Positions 8,061 through 15,708 of a stretch of DNA of 64,000 nt are shown piece after piece. Position 1 is the first letter of the stretch. The number at the start of each line of letters is the position of its first letter. Origin of the DNA: UMGS1696 sp964623635 (GTDB taxonomy: Bacteria > Bacillota > Clostridia > Oscillospirales > CAG-272). The stretch spans positions 29,315 to 93,314 of the forward strand of contig CAZUUA010000005.1 of the NCBI GenBank assembly GCA_964623635.1, given 5' to 3'. The notes below the pieces were generated by a model. The model did no database searches. It was not told where the DNA came from and saw only the letters and a program-made list of their open reading frames with translations. The position numbers were made by a program, and so were the translations under genes.

Positions 8061-9746
8061 TCAGCGGTTGTTGTACCCTTCGATCTCTGTGTCGTCCACC
8101 AACGTCACCGGCATATCGTCCGGATCGGTACGTAGGAAATAGCCGCCGCTACCTGCTTCGATGGCACCTGCCATTTCCAGCACGGTCATAGCAGCCAGCA
8201 CTTCCCCGATGGAAAAACCGCCGGCTGCCACCAGCTCATCCGCTGTCACAGGGACGTTTGGCTTCATTCTATTATATACCCGCATTTCCTTTTCGGCAAG
8301 GGCTTTTGTGTCAATTTTTCGTTCGGGCTGCAGTTTTTCCGGCGTCGGCGTGAACTCTTTACTCTTTTTACCCTTTTTCCTGTCCTCTGCGCTCTCCGGC
8401 AGTCGGATCCCCAACTTGTCAAGGACGGAGCGCTTTTTCTTCTCACTTGTGAGAGGATCACTTGTGAGAGGATCACTTGTGAGAGAATCACTTGTGAGAG
8501 GATCGCCGGTCGTCCTTGCCGTCTTTTCTCTTTCTCCCATAGGAGAACCTTCGGGACGGGATCTTGTCTTTTTCGATGCCGGTCTCTGTTCGATTTCCTG
8601 CACCGGCTCCTCGTGCAGCCAGCTCTCCACCTTGCCTTTGACATTTTCTGTGTCTGGCATAGTAGAAGGATCCGGCGGCAGATCCGGGTAGGGTGTGGTA
8701 TAGCTGCGACCGCCGTAGGTACCTTCGCCCACAAAGTTGCGTGTATTACGCACCTGCACACCGCTTTGCCGCATAGTCTCCTGAGACTGTCTTCCCACAT
8801 CCAAGGTACGATAGGCACGGTGTGCTGCATGGGTAAACACGCTATTGGGGTAGATATACTCAAATTCGCTCAGTACATCCTCCGCTGTCAGCACGGGCAA
8901 GGCACCACTGCGGATCAGCTCGTTGGGTCCCTCTGACCCTTCCTGTCCCACTTGACCGGGTACGGCAAACACCTTCTTGCCTTGGTAGACCAGGTGCCGT
9001 GCTGTGATCAGGGAGCCACTGGTCGAGTTGCCCTCCACCACGATGCCACAGTCCGACAGGCCACTGATGATCCGGTTGCGTATGGGAAAATTGCGACCAG
9101 CCGGTCGAGTGCCGGGAATATATTCGGACACGATACAGCCACCGGCCGCCAGGATCCGTTGGTACACCTGGGTATGCTCTTTGGGATAGATCACGTCCAC
9201 GCCACTGCCCAGCACTGCGATGGTACTGCCACCGGCGTCCAGGGCACCCATCATCGCCATACTGTCCACGCCCAGTGCCATACCGCTGACCACCAATGCG
9301 CCGCCGGCTGCCAGACCATAGCCCAGCTTATACGCCATCTCCCTGCCGTAATCCGACATGGTTCGTGTGCCGACCACAGCCGTAGTGAGTCTGCCGTCGA
9401 TCCAGGGGAATTTGCCTTTGCAGTACAGCAGGAGCGGTGCGTTGCTCAGGTCTCGAAGGGTCTGCGGATAGATCGCATCTGTGAGCCGGATCATATGGAT
9501 ATCCTTCCGGCGACAATCGGCCAGGATCTGTTTCGCTGCATCCGTGGAACGCTTTTGCAGCAGGTCCCCCACCTTTTCCTGTTCCCCTACCGAGAGAAAA
9601 TCCCACGATGCCACGTCCTCCGGCTTTTGGCGATAGATCTCCTCCGGGGAACCAAAATGGGCAAGCAACGTTTTTCCTACGCTGCTTCCGGCGCCGCAAT
9701 TGTCGGCCAGCCACACCCAATACAGCATATCTTCATTTCCATCCAT
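8061..9746 (-). CDS. dprA: DNA-processing protein DprA (Smf), long form
   Basis: DprA loads RecA onto incoming single-stranded DNA during transformation. The Rossmann-fold core runs from about residue 85 to 290, with AVVGTRTMSDYGRE, SGMALGVD and the GNSTSGSLITA loop. A winged-helix domain (VPVTADELVAAGG) is at the C-terminus. At 561 residues it is about 200 longer than typical DprA. The extra length is a low-complexity linker with a DPLTS repeat and many Lys, Arg, Pro and Ser residues between core and winged helix. The start at 9746 has only a modest Shine-Dalgarno; an ATG 6 codons later is possible. comM at 45.8 kb is another competence-associated gene. Confidence 0.93.
   Translation of the reverse strand: MDGNEDMLYWVWLADNCGAGSSVGKTLLAHFGSPEEIYRQKPEDVASWDFLSVGEQEKVGDLLQKRSTDAAKQILADCRRKDIHMIRLTDAIYPQTLRDLSNAPLLLYCKGKFPWIDGRLTTAVVGTRTMSDYGREMAYKLGYGLAAGGALVVSGMALGVDSMAMMGALDAGGSTIAVLGSGVDVIYPKEHTQVYQRILAAGGCIVSEYIPGTRPAGRNFPIRNRIISGLSDCGIVVEGNSTSGSLITARHLVYQGKKVFAVPGQVGQEGSEGPNELIRSGALPVLTAEDVLSEFEYIYPNSVFTHAAHRAYRTLDVGRQSQETMRQSGVQVRNTRNFVGEGTYGGRSYTTPYPDLPPDPSTMPDTENVKGKVESWLHEEPVQEIEQRPASKKTRSRPEGSPMGEREKTARTTGDPLTSDSLTSDPLTSDPLTSEKKKRSVLDKLGIRLPESAEDRKKGKKSKEFTPTPEKLQPERKIDTKALAEKEMRVYNRMKPNVPVTADELVAAGGFSIGEVLAAMTVLEMAGAIEAGSGGYFLRTDPDDMPVTLVDDTEIEGYNNR
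8443..8502. repeat. Four 15-bp tandem repeats inside dprA
   Basis: Four head-to-tail copies of TCACTTGTGAGAGGA (the third has one change, GAGAGAA). Being a multiple of three, the repeat keeps frame and encodes repeated DPLTS-type pentapeptides in the DprA linker. Each unit also contains the small palindrome TCACTTGTGA. Copy number could vary by slippage without breaking the gene. Confidence 0.9.
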
Positions 9747-9798
9747 AATTGCGTCCTACCTTTCGGAGCCTCCTGGTGGCAGACTGTTGTTCTCTGAT

Positions 9799-10647
9799 CT
9801 ATATAGAAAAGCTTCGATAATATTCCCACAGCAAAAGCGATGCGGCGATCGATGCGTTCAGGCTTTCTGTCACGTCTTGCATGGGGATCCGGATCACGCC
9901 GTCGCACCGGGCAATGACCGCCTCGGATACGCCATGGCCTTCGTTGCCAATGATGATGCAGTCGTTTTGCCGCAGCTCTGCCTGTCCTGCCGTAAAGCTG
10001 TTTTCGCCTAAAGCGGCCGCCAACACACGGTGCCCGTTTTTCTGCAGCTCCGCCACGGTCTCCACCAGGTCATCGATGATCACAAGGGGACAGCGGAACA
10101 ATGCGCCCATAGCGGCACGAACGGTTTTGGGACCGGTGGGATCGGCACAGTGATGCAGGATCAGTCCATCCACACCAAAGGCAACAGCGGAACGGAGGAT
10201 GGTGCCCAAATTGCCGGGGTCCTGGATCGTGTCCAAGAGAAAATACCGGCCGTCTTTTTGCCACTGCAGCTCGGCGCCCATCTGTTTTTTCCGTTTGAGA
10301 ACGGTGATGATGCCCTGTGGTGCTTTTTCGGTAGACACCTTTTCGAAGACCTCGGCGGTGGTCAGCTTGATGGGGATCTGTTTTGCGTGCATGGCATGGG
10401 CACAGGCGACGATCCGTTCGTCGGTTCGACTTGTCGCAGTCAGACTGTCCACAGACACCAGCGCCATCACGATATCCACACCGGCTGCCAATGCTTCTTC
10501 CGCCAGCTTCACGCCTTCGGCTGTGTACAGGTCAAATGCGTCCCGATATTTTGCATCCTTTAGTTTAGCCAGCATACCCACCGTTGCGCCTGCACGAGAG
10601 GTCAACAGCTCGGCTTGCCAGACTTTCTGTGCTTCTTCTTTTGTCAT
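9799..10647 (-). CDS. SpoU/TrmH-family RNA 2'-O-methyltransferase
   Basis: A SPOUT-fold enzyme that methylates a ribose 2'-hydroxyl in rRNA or tRNA with S-adenosylmethionine. The 282-residue protein has an N-terminal substrate-binding region, then motif 1 (DPGNLGTILRSA), motif 2 (IIGNEGHGVS) and motif 3 (IPM...ESLNASIAASLLL), which form the knotted SAM site. In Firmicutes this gene type often lies beside rplT/rpmI and is annotated as 23S rRNA methyltransferase; the target cannot be read here. Start ATG at 10645-10647 with GGAGG 7 bases upstream. It follows the L20 operon. Confidence 0.88.
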   Translation of the reverse strand: MTKEEAQKVWQAELLTSRAGATVGMLAKLKDAKYRDAFDLYTAEGVKLAEEALAAGVDIVMALVSVDSLTATSRTDERIVACAHAMHAKQIPIKLTTAEVFEKVSTEKAPQGIITVLKRKKQMGAELQWQKDGRYFLLDTIQDPGNLGTILRSAVAFGVDGLILHHCADPTGPKTVRAAMGALFRCPLVIIDDLVETVAELQKNGHRVLAAALGENSFTAGQAELRQNDCIIIGNEGHGVSEAVIARCDGVIRIPMQDVTESLNASIAASLLLWEYYRSFSI

Positions 10648-10738
10648 CGTCGTCCTCCACATTCGATCTGCACGTAAACCATCTGTTATACCATTCCCAT
10701 TTTGGCACATTTGACCAGATTGGTTCAAAGTACAAGAA

Positions 10739-10768
10739 ATGGGTGTCACAATCTGCTGCAACACCCAT
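10739..10768 (-). terminator. Hairpin after rplT
   Basis: On the minus strand ATGGGTGT and ACACCCAT form an 8-bp stem, followed by TTTCTTGTACTTT. It lies 15 bases past the rplT stop and probably ends or attenuates the infC operon. The T-run is interrupted. Confidence 0.5.
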
Positions 10769-10782
10769 AGGGAACTGTTCGA

Positions 10783-11136
10783 TTACAGGGCAGCCTTTGC
10801 CTTTGCCACGATCTCAGCAAATGCTTCCTTATCGGAAACGGCGATCTCAGCAAGCATCTTTCTGTTCAGGGTGATACCAGCCTTCTTCAGACCGTTCATC
10901 AGCTGAGAATAGTTGATGCCGTTTACCTTAGCCTGGGCAGAGATACGAGTAATCCACAGAGCGCGGAACTCTCTCTTCTTCTGCTTACGGCCGATGTAGG
11001 CATAGTTGCCACTCTTCATTACGGCCTGCTTAGCCATCTTGAAGTGCTTGCTCTTGGAACCCCAGTAGCCCTTGGCAGCCTTCAGAACTTTATTTCTTCT
11101 CTTGCGCGTCATCATAGCGCCCTTAACTCTTGCCAT
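10783..11136 (-). CDS. rplT: 50S ribosomal protein L20
   Basis: L20 binds 23S rRNA early in large-subunit assembly and, in Firmicutes, represses its own operon through the infC leader. The 117-residue sequence starts MARVKGAMMTRKRR and contains GYWGSKSKHFK and the typical REFRALWITRI. It is full length. It is the last gene of infC-rpmI-rplT. Confidence 0.98.
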   Translation of the reverse strand: MARVKGAMMTRKRRNKVLKAAKGYWGSKSKHFKMAKQAVMKSGNYAYIGRKQKKREFRALWITRISAQAKVNGINYSQLMNGLKKAGITLNRKMLAEIAVSDKEAFAEIVAKAKAAL

Positions 11137-11183
11137 CTCTATATATTCCTTTCTTTACTTCTGTCTTGTTCCGATCTTACGAA

Positions 11184-11381
11184 TCAGTCCTTGCCGATCA
11201 GTCTCTTCACGTTGGCGGTCATAGCGCCTGCCAGGATCTGGCTGCTGCGGAGATGTCTCTTTCTCTTGGCATCCTTCTGACCCAGGTTGTGACGGTGATC
11301 GGAGTGATATACCTTAACCTTACCGGTACCGGTAACAGCAAATCTCTTGGCAGAAGCCTTATGCGTCTTAATTTTTCCCAT
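11184..11381 (-). CDS. rpmI: 50S ribosomal protein L35
   Basis: A 65-residue basic ribosomal protein starting MGKIKTHKASAKRF, the family hallmark, with the conserved HNLGQKDAKRKRHLR segment. Homology decides the start; longer in-frame readings upstream run into infC. GAAAGGAA lies just before the ATG. It sits between infC and rplT as in most bacteria. Confidence 0.97.
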   Translation of the reverse strand: MGKIKTHKASAKRFAVTGTGKVKVYHSDHRHNLGQKDAKRKRHLRSSQILAGAMTANVKRLIGKD

Positions 11382-11500
11382 TTTTGTTATTTCCTTTCGA
11401 TTTGGTATGCGATGTATGGCCGTTCGACAAAGCGGTATGCCACGCCGCGCAGCCTTTGGCAGGAGACGAACTGCACTGCCCATATAGGAAAGAGCGGAAA

Positions 11501-12034
11501 TTATTTCGACTCTTTTCCGGTGTTGGCGACGGGAGCCATAAACATGGTGAGCTGCTTGCCTTCCAGAACCGGCTTCTTGTCCACGGTACCCACTGCAGAA
11601 CAAGCTTCGGCAAACTTATCCAGCATTTCCCGACCCAGCTCCTGGTGTGCGATCTCACGACCCTTGAACTTCAGCTTGACACGCACCTTGTTGCCTTCGG
11701 AAAGGAACTTGATGGCGCGGCCGGCCTTGGTCTCGAAGTCGTGGGTGTCGATCCGGCAGGAAAGCTGAACTTCCTTGATCTCCACGACCTGCTGTTTTTT
11801 CTTTGCTTCTTTTTCCTTTTTGTCCTGTTCGTAGCGGAATTTGCCGTAGTCCATAGCACGGCATACCGGCGGCGTAGCAGTAGGAGCGATGAGGACCAGA
11901 TCCAGTCCCTTTTCGTAAGCATAGGTTTTGGCGTCGTTCAGGCTCATGATGCCCAGCTGGCCATTGTTTTCGTCCAGCATACGGACTTCCTTTGCCCGGA
12001 TGTCGTCGTTGATGTACAGTTCTTTTGCGCTAAT
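11501..12034 (-). CDS. infC: Translation initiation factor IF-3
   Basis: IF-3 keeps 30S subunits free and proofreads start codons. The 177-residue product carries the N-domain (VRMLDENNGQLGIM...ALIAPTA-type) and the C-domain (KEVQLSCRIDTHDFETK, VKLKFKGREIAH). The start is the rare codon ATT at 12032-12034, giving ISAKELYINDDIRAKEVR. GGAGGT lies 8 bases upstream and the family N-terminus begins there; the first ATG is 18 codons too late. Abnormal AUU or AUC starts in infC let IF-3 repress its own translation. Confidence 0.95.
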   Translation of the reverse strand: MSAKELYINDDIRAKEVRMLDENNGQLGIMSLNDAKTYAYEKGLDLVLIAPTATPPVCRAMDYGKFRYEQDKKEKEAKKKQQVVEIKEVQLSCRIDTHDFETKAGRAIKFLSEGNKVRVKLKFKGREIAHQELGREMLDKFAEACSAVGTVDKKPVLEGKQLTMFMAPVANTGKESK

Positions 12035-12184
12035 AGTTACGCACCTCCATATTTTCTAAAAACAAAAACGTGCCGGAAGCTCATTCCCGCACGACACAAC
12101 ACGCCCACAAGAGGCTAATTGTATTGACCGGATGAGCTCTGTGGCTGTCCGGTGAGAACGGGAAGTTCTGCTTCTTTTTCATTC
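12035..12184 (-). promoter_or_regulatory. infC operon leader with attenuator (probable L20 leader)
   Basis: A 150-base untranslated leader precedes infC. Near its 3' end (12061-12093) the RNA forms a 10-bp stem with one mismatch (CGTGCGGGAA / TTCCGGCACG, 5-base loop) followed by two T-runs, an intrinsic terminator ahead of the gene. The 5' part (AGCCTCTTGTGGGCG) could make an alternative pairing. This layout fits the L20 leader of Firmicutes, where excess L20 favours termination. I infer the family from position and structure. Confidence 0.7.
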
Positions 12185-12190
12185 CTGTAG

Positions 12191-12219
12191 ATTATACACC
12201 CAAACCGGCTTTTTGTCAA
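12191..12219 (-). promoter_or_regulatory. infC operon promoter
   Basis: Perfect sigma-A boxes on the minus strand: TTGACA (12214-12219), 17-base spacer, TATAAT (12191-12196). Divergent from the promoter of the leucine-rich repeat gene. Confidence 0.9.
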
Positions 12220-12332
12220 TAGGTTTGGGGAAAGTTTTTTTGAAAAATTGCAAAAAATTCGTGGGGGCATTGGCGCCGGTGTGAAAGGAAGCAGCTTGCA
12301 TAAATTTATGGTAGCAATTTTTTGGTAAGCCC

Positions 12333-12361
12333 TTGACAAGCCGGTATACGGGGATTATAAT
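12333..12361 (+). promoter_or_regulatory. Promoter of the leucine-rich repeat dockerin gene
   Basis: TTGACA (12333-12338), 17-base spacer, TATAAT (12356-12361). The predicted transcript has a leader of about 40 bases before the ATG at 12409. Confidence 0.9.
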
Positions 12362-12408
12362 ATAACAATGATACTTTGTTGCAATAAACTTTGAAGGAGG
12401 TAGATAAG

Positions 12409-14514
12409 ATGAGAAAAAGATGGGGTCTGGCGCTGGTGCTGGCCTTGGTTTGCGTGGTGCTGCTTTGCGTTGGGGTTTCGGCAGAGACCGTAGCAGAAGG
12501 GGTCTGTGGTGACGACCTGACGTGGGTTTTGGATGACGCCGGGGTTTTGACTATAAGTGGGAGTGGGGAGATGGAGGATTATAAAAGTGGCTCTATCACT
12601 CCATGGTATTCGTACAGAAACGATATAACCACAGTGATTATAGAAGAAGGTGTGACCTCTATCGGGAACCATGCATTTGACAATTTCGATACCATCAATT
12701 GTTTCTACCCATTGTTAACTTCCGTGCAGCTGCCAGGCACGCTTGTTTCCATTGGGGAATATGCATTATATTGTTGTGTTGGCGTTACTTCTATCACGCT
12801 TCCCGAGGGTCTTTCCGCCATCAAGCTATGTGCTTTTCAGAATTGCACCGGGCTTACCTCCCTTGTACTTCCAGAAGGTCTCACTTCTATCGGCAATGCT
12901 GCATTCAAAAATTGTAGTGCGCTGACGGAGATCACCCTGCAAGGCAATGCTTCTATTTCCACGAGTGCATTCGTTGATGCAGATCTACAGACCGTTCACA
13001 TTTCCAATGCGGTGACGACTGTATATAGCAGCATCTTTTCTCTTTCCACTGTTAGCGCATTTGATGTAGACGACATCGACGGGGTGGGATTTGTGTCCAT
13101 CGATGGTGTATTGTATTCCCATGATGATTCTGCGGATGCATATACGTTAGTCCGATATCCTGCTGCCAAGAAAGATGGAGAGTATACCATCGTGGACGGC
13201 ACGACCGCCATTTCCACCGCTGCCATCAGCTACAATCCGTATTTGGATCGGCTCAATGTTGCAGACAGCGTAACAACCATAGGCACTGACAATTTTGAGA
13301 ATTGTAAAAATCTGTCTACCCTACGCTGGGGAGCCAATGTAACGTCAACGTATATTGCCGGTTGCAGCAATTCCCCGGTCACCACGGTTATCCTGCCAAA
13401 GGAGTTTGCCGTTCTGCCTAAGCCGTATGCTGTGACCGATTACAAAGTGATCAACGATACGGATGAGGGCTACCGAGATATCGATGGTGTGCTGTACTAC
13501 TACGATGCCAAAGAGGACATACTCACCGTTTCCTGTTATCCGCAGGGACGGACGGATGCGTCCTACACGATCGCCGATGGGACGGATGTCATTGGGGAGT
13601 ATGCATTTTATAATATAAATAAGTATCTCACCAGCGTACAATTTCCCGATTCCGTCACCGAGATCGATTCCGATGGTTTCTACGGCTGTAGCAAGCTGAC
13701 AAACGTAGATTTGAATGAAGGCCTGATCACCATTGGCAGCGGCGCATTTCGGTGTTGTACTGCGCTTGCGGAGATCCGGATCCCCCAAACCGTGACCACA
13801 ATCAAGCGCAATGCCTTCCGAGATTGTACATCTCTTACGCAGGTCTCCTTCCCGCCGTCGATCACCAGTATTGGTCTGTATGCTTTCTACTGTTGTTCTG
13901 CATTGCGTGAAGCCTATTTCTATGGAGATGCACCTCACTGTGAAGTCTACGCCTTCTCCAACACCCACTCCACTTTCACGATCTACTATATTGCCGGCAA
14001 ATCCGGTTGGACTTCACCTACGTGGAATGGCTACAAAACTGCAACCTTTGTGCCGGCAGGCAACAGCCTGACGCTGACAGACAGCTCCACCTATGTTCTC
14101 TTCGACGAAACCATTACAAATGTTTCCATCGGTACCACGGTCTCTGCGTTTGTAAACCAATTTTCTAACGCAGGCATCACCGTGTCCACCCCCGCCGGTG
14201 TTTTCCTCTCCGATACCGATTTGGTGGGTACCGGCTGTGTGGTCTCTCTGACGGTGGACGGCGCTGTGGTGGATACGCTGACGATCGTTGTGACCGGCGA
14301 CCTATCCGGCGATGGTCTGTCGGATCGAACGGATCTGGCACTGCTGCAACAATACTACTGTGGCTACAACGTGACCATCGACTACCCTGCTGCCGCTGAC
14401 CTGAACGGGGACGGCAAAATGACCAGAGCCGATGCCATGGTGCTGGCTCGGTGGCTTGCCGGTTGGACAGACGCCATGACGCCGCCAAGCGATGATGTCG
14501 TTATCATCTGGTAA
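12409..14514 (+). CDS. Secreted BspA-type leucine-rich repeat protein with C-terminal dockerin
   Basis: A 701-residue exported protein. Residues 1-25 form a signal peptide (MRKRW, hydrophobic core, cleavage likely after VSA). The body is built of BspA-like leucine-rich repeats of about 23 residues (patterns such as LTSVQLPGTLVSIGEYAL and ITLPEGLSAIKLCAF), in two blocks separated by a non-repeat segment. The C-terminus (about residues 635-695) has two EF-hand-like dockerin repeats, GDLSGDGLSDRTDLALL and ADLNGDGKMTRADAMVLAR, which in dockerins bind calcium and cohesins. The ATG at 12409 has AAGGAGG upstream; an ATG 6 codons earlier is less likely. Probably binds surfaces or partner proteins outside the cell; the ligand is unknown. 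Confidence 0.9.
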   Translation: MRKRWGLALVLALVCVVLLCVGVSAETVAEGVCGDDLTWVLDDAGVLTISGSGEMEDYKSGSITPWYSYRNDITTVIIEEGVTSIGNHAFDNFDTINCFYPLLTSVQLPGTLVSIGEYALYCCVGVTSITLPEGLSAIKLCAFQNCTGLTSLVLPEGLTSIGNAAFKNCSALTEITLQGNASISTSAFVDADLQTVHISNAVTTVYSSIFSLSTVSAFDVDDIDGVGFVSIDGVLYSHDDSADAYTLVRYPAAKKDGEYTIVDGTTAISTAAISYNPYLDRLNVADSVTTIGTDNFENCKNLSTLRWGANVTSTYIAGCSNSPVTTVILPKEFAVLPKPYAVTDYKVINDTDEGYRDIDGVLYYYDAKEDILTVSCYPQGRTDASYTIADGTDVIGEYAFYNINKYLTSVQFPDSVTEIDSDGFYGCSKLTNVDLNEGLITIGSGAFRCCTALAEIRIPQTVTTIKRNAFRDCTSLTQVSFPPSITSIGLYAFYCCSALREAYFYGDAPHCEVYAFSNTHSTFTIYYIAGKSGWTSPTWNGYKTATFVPAGNSLTLTDSSTYVLFDETITNVSIGTTVSAFVNQFSNAGITVSTPAGVFLSDTDLVGTGCVVSLTVDGAVVDTLTIVVTGDLSGDGLSDRTDLALLQQYYCGYNVTIDYPAAADLNGDGKMTRADAMVLARWLAGWTDAMTPPSDDVVIIW

Positions 14515-14524
14515 CACATGAAAC

Positions 14525-14561
14525 AAGGCATACGGTGCAGCGATCGTATGCCTTATTTTTT
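14525..14561. terminator. Strong bidirectional terminator
   Basis: AAGGCATACG and CGTATGCCTT form a perfect 10-bp stem, followed by ATTTTTTT on the plus strand and by AT-rich sequence on the other. It ends the dockerin gene and probably the convergent sigK gene. Confidence 0.9.
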
Positions 14562-15241
14562 TACAGTACCCGTCTTATCTTTTCCAGTGCGGCCTTTTCG
14601 ATCCGTGACACGTACGACCGGGATATCCCCAGCATTTCCGCCACCTCTCGCTGTGCCACCGGTTTCTCGCCGTTCAGCCCATACCGCAGGGTGACGATCT
14701 TTCGCTCTCTGTCGTCCAATCCTTTTGTAATGAACGCCGCCGCTTTGCCCAGCTTGATCTTGGCGTCGATGTCGTCGGCGATGGTGTCATCCGTACCCAT
14801 CACGTCCATGTACGTCAGCGGATTGCCGTCCCGGTCGGTATCGATGGTATCGTGAATGGACACCTCCTGGGACAGCTTTTTCCGGGAACGAAAATACATG
14901 AGGATCTCATTTTGTATGCACCGTGCTCCATAGGTGGCAAATCTGGCGCCATTGTCCGGGTCAAAGGAGTCGATAGACTTGATCAGCCCAATGGAGCCAA
15001 TGGACACCAGATCGTCTTTGTCCGGGCTGGCGGCGTAGTATTTTCGCACCACGTGTGCCACCAAGCGTAGGTTGTGCTCGATCAGCTTTTCCCGGGCTGC
15101 CATGTCTCCTTTGTCTCGCCACATCCGGAATAGTTTGTCTTCTTCCTCTTTTGGCAGCGGCGGCGGAAACTGCTGTCCCGATGCAGCAGACAGTGCGGTA
15201 AACGAAAACCCGGACAGGATCGATAACAGATACGCAAGCAT
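14561..15241 (-). CDS. sigK: RNA polymerase sporulation sigma factor SigK
   Basis: Late mother-cell sigma factor controlling spore coat and maturation genes. The 226-residue protein has a short hydrophobic N-terminal segment (MLAYLLSILSGFSF), then region 2 (HNLRLVAHVVRKY, DDLVSIGSIGLIKSIDSFD, FATYGARCIQNEILMYFRS) and region 4 with helix-turn-helix (QREVAEMLGISRSYVSRIEKAAL). The gene is intact, with no skin-type element interrupting it. AAAAGGAG lies 7 bases before the ATG. The upstream 170 bases should hold a SigE-type promoter; I see only loosely matching boxes (CATATGGT) and do not call one. Confidence 0.93.
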   Translation of the reverse strand: MLAYLLSILSGFSFTALSAASGQQFPPPLPKEEEDKLFRMWRDKGDMAAREKLIEHNLRLVAHVVRKYYAASPDKDDLVSIGSIGLIKSIDSFDPDNGARFATYGARCIQNEILMYFRSRKKLSQEVSIHDTIDTDRDGNPLTYMDVMGTDDTIADDIDAKIKLGKAAAFITKGLDDRERKIVTLRYGLNGEKPVAQREVAEMLGISRSYVSRIEKAALEKIRRVL

Positions 15242-15413
15242 AGGATCTTCTCCTTTTGGTAGGATGCTATACCATATGCAAACCGCACGGTATTATTTCC
15301 CTCACTTGGCAGATATTTTCCCATTTTATTTTCTTTTTGCAGTGTACTTTTCGCCGATTTCGGGCATACTGTCACCGAAACCCAATTGGATTGCAGAGAA
15401 AGGATAATAGCTT

Positions 15414-15617
15414 ATGCTTGACAGAATCGCAACGATCCTTGTGATCATCGGTGCCCTAAACTGGGGCAGTATCGGACTCTTTCGCTTTGACATCGTGTCC
15501 TGGCTCTTTGGCGGACAGGATGCGCTTTGGGCTCGGATCATCTATGGCGTGGTAGCACTGGCAGGAATTTGGTGCATCACACTGCTGTTCCGTCCCCGTG
15601 TAGAAGAAGCGTACTAA
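15414..15617 (+). CDS. DUF378 small membrane protein
   Basis: A 67-residue protein with two predicted membrane helices (ATILVIIGALNWGSIGLF and IIYGVVALAGIWCITLLF) separated by a short loop. The conserved ALNWG motif marks DUF378, represented by B. subtilis YuzA. Function unknown. The start has GAAAGGA upstream. It stands alone between two terminators. Confidence 0.88.
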   Translation: MLDRIATILVIIGALNWGSIGLFRFDIVSWLFGGQDALWARIIYGVVALAGIWCITLLFRPRVEEAY

Positions 15618-15650
15618 ACGATAGTGAACGCCGATTAGCGTTGACTATAC

Positions 15651-15700
15651 AAAAACGACAGTCCTTCGTAGCTATGTTGCTCCGTTGGGCTGTCGTTTTT
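15651..15700. terminator. Bidirectional terminator between the DUF378 gene and the ABC operon
   Basis: AAAACGACAGTCC pairs with GGGCTGTCGTTTT around a 20-base loop; A-run on the left and T-run on the right, so it can serve both convergent genes. Confidence 0.85.
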
Positions 15701-15708
15701 TCACCTAT

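Noticed and set aside
8443..8502. Short tandem repeats considered as a CRISPR array
   Set aside because: The 15-bp units are directly adjacent without spacers and are in frame within dprA.
14561..15414. Skin-element-like interruption of sigK
   Set aside because: The sigK reading frame is continuous with all regions present; no recombinase gene nearby.
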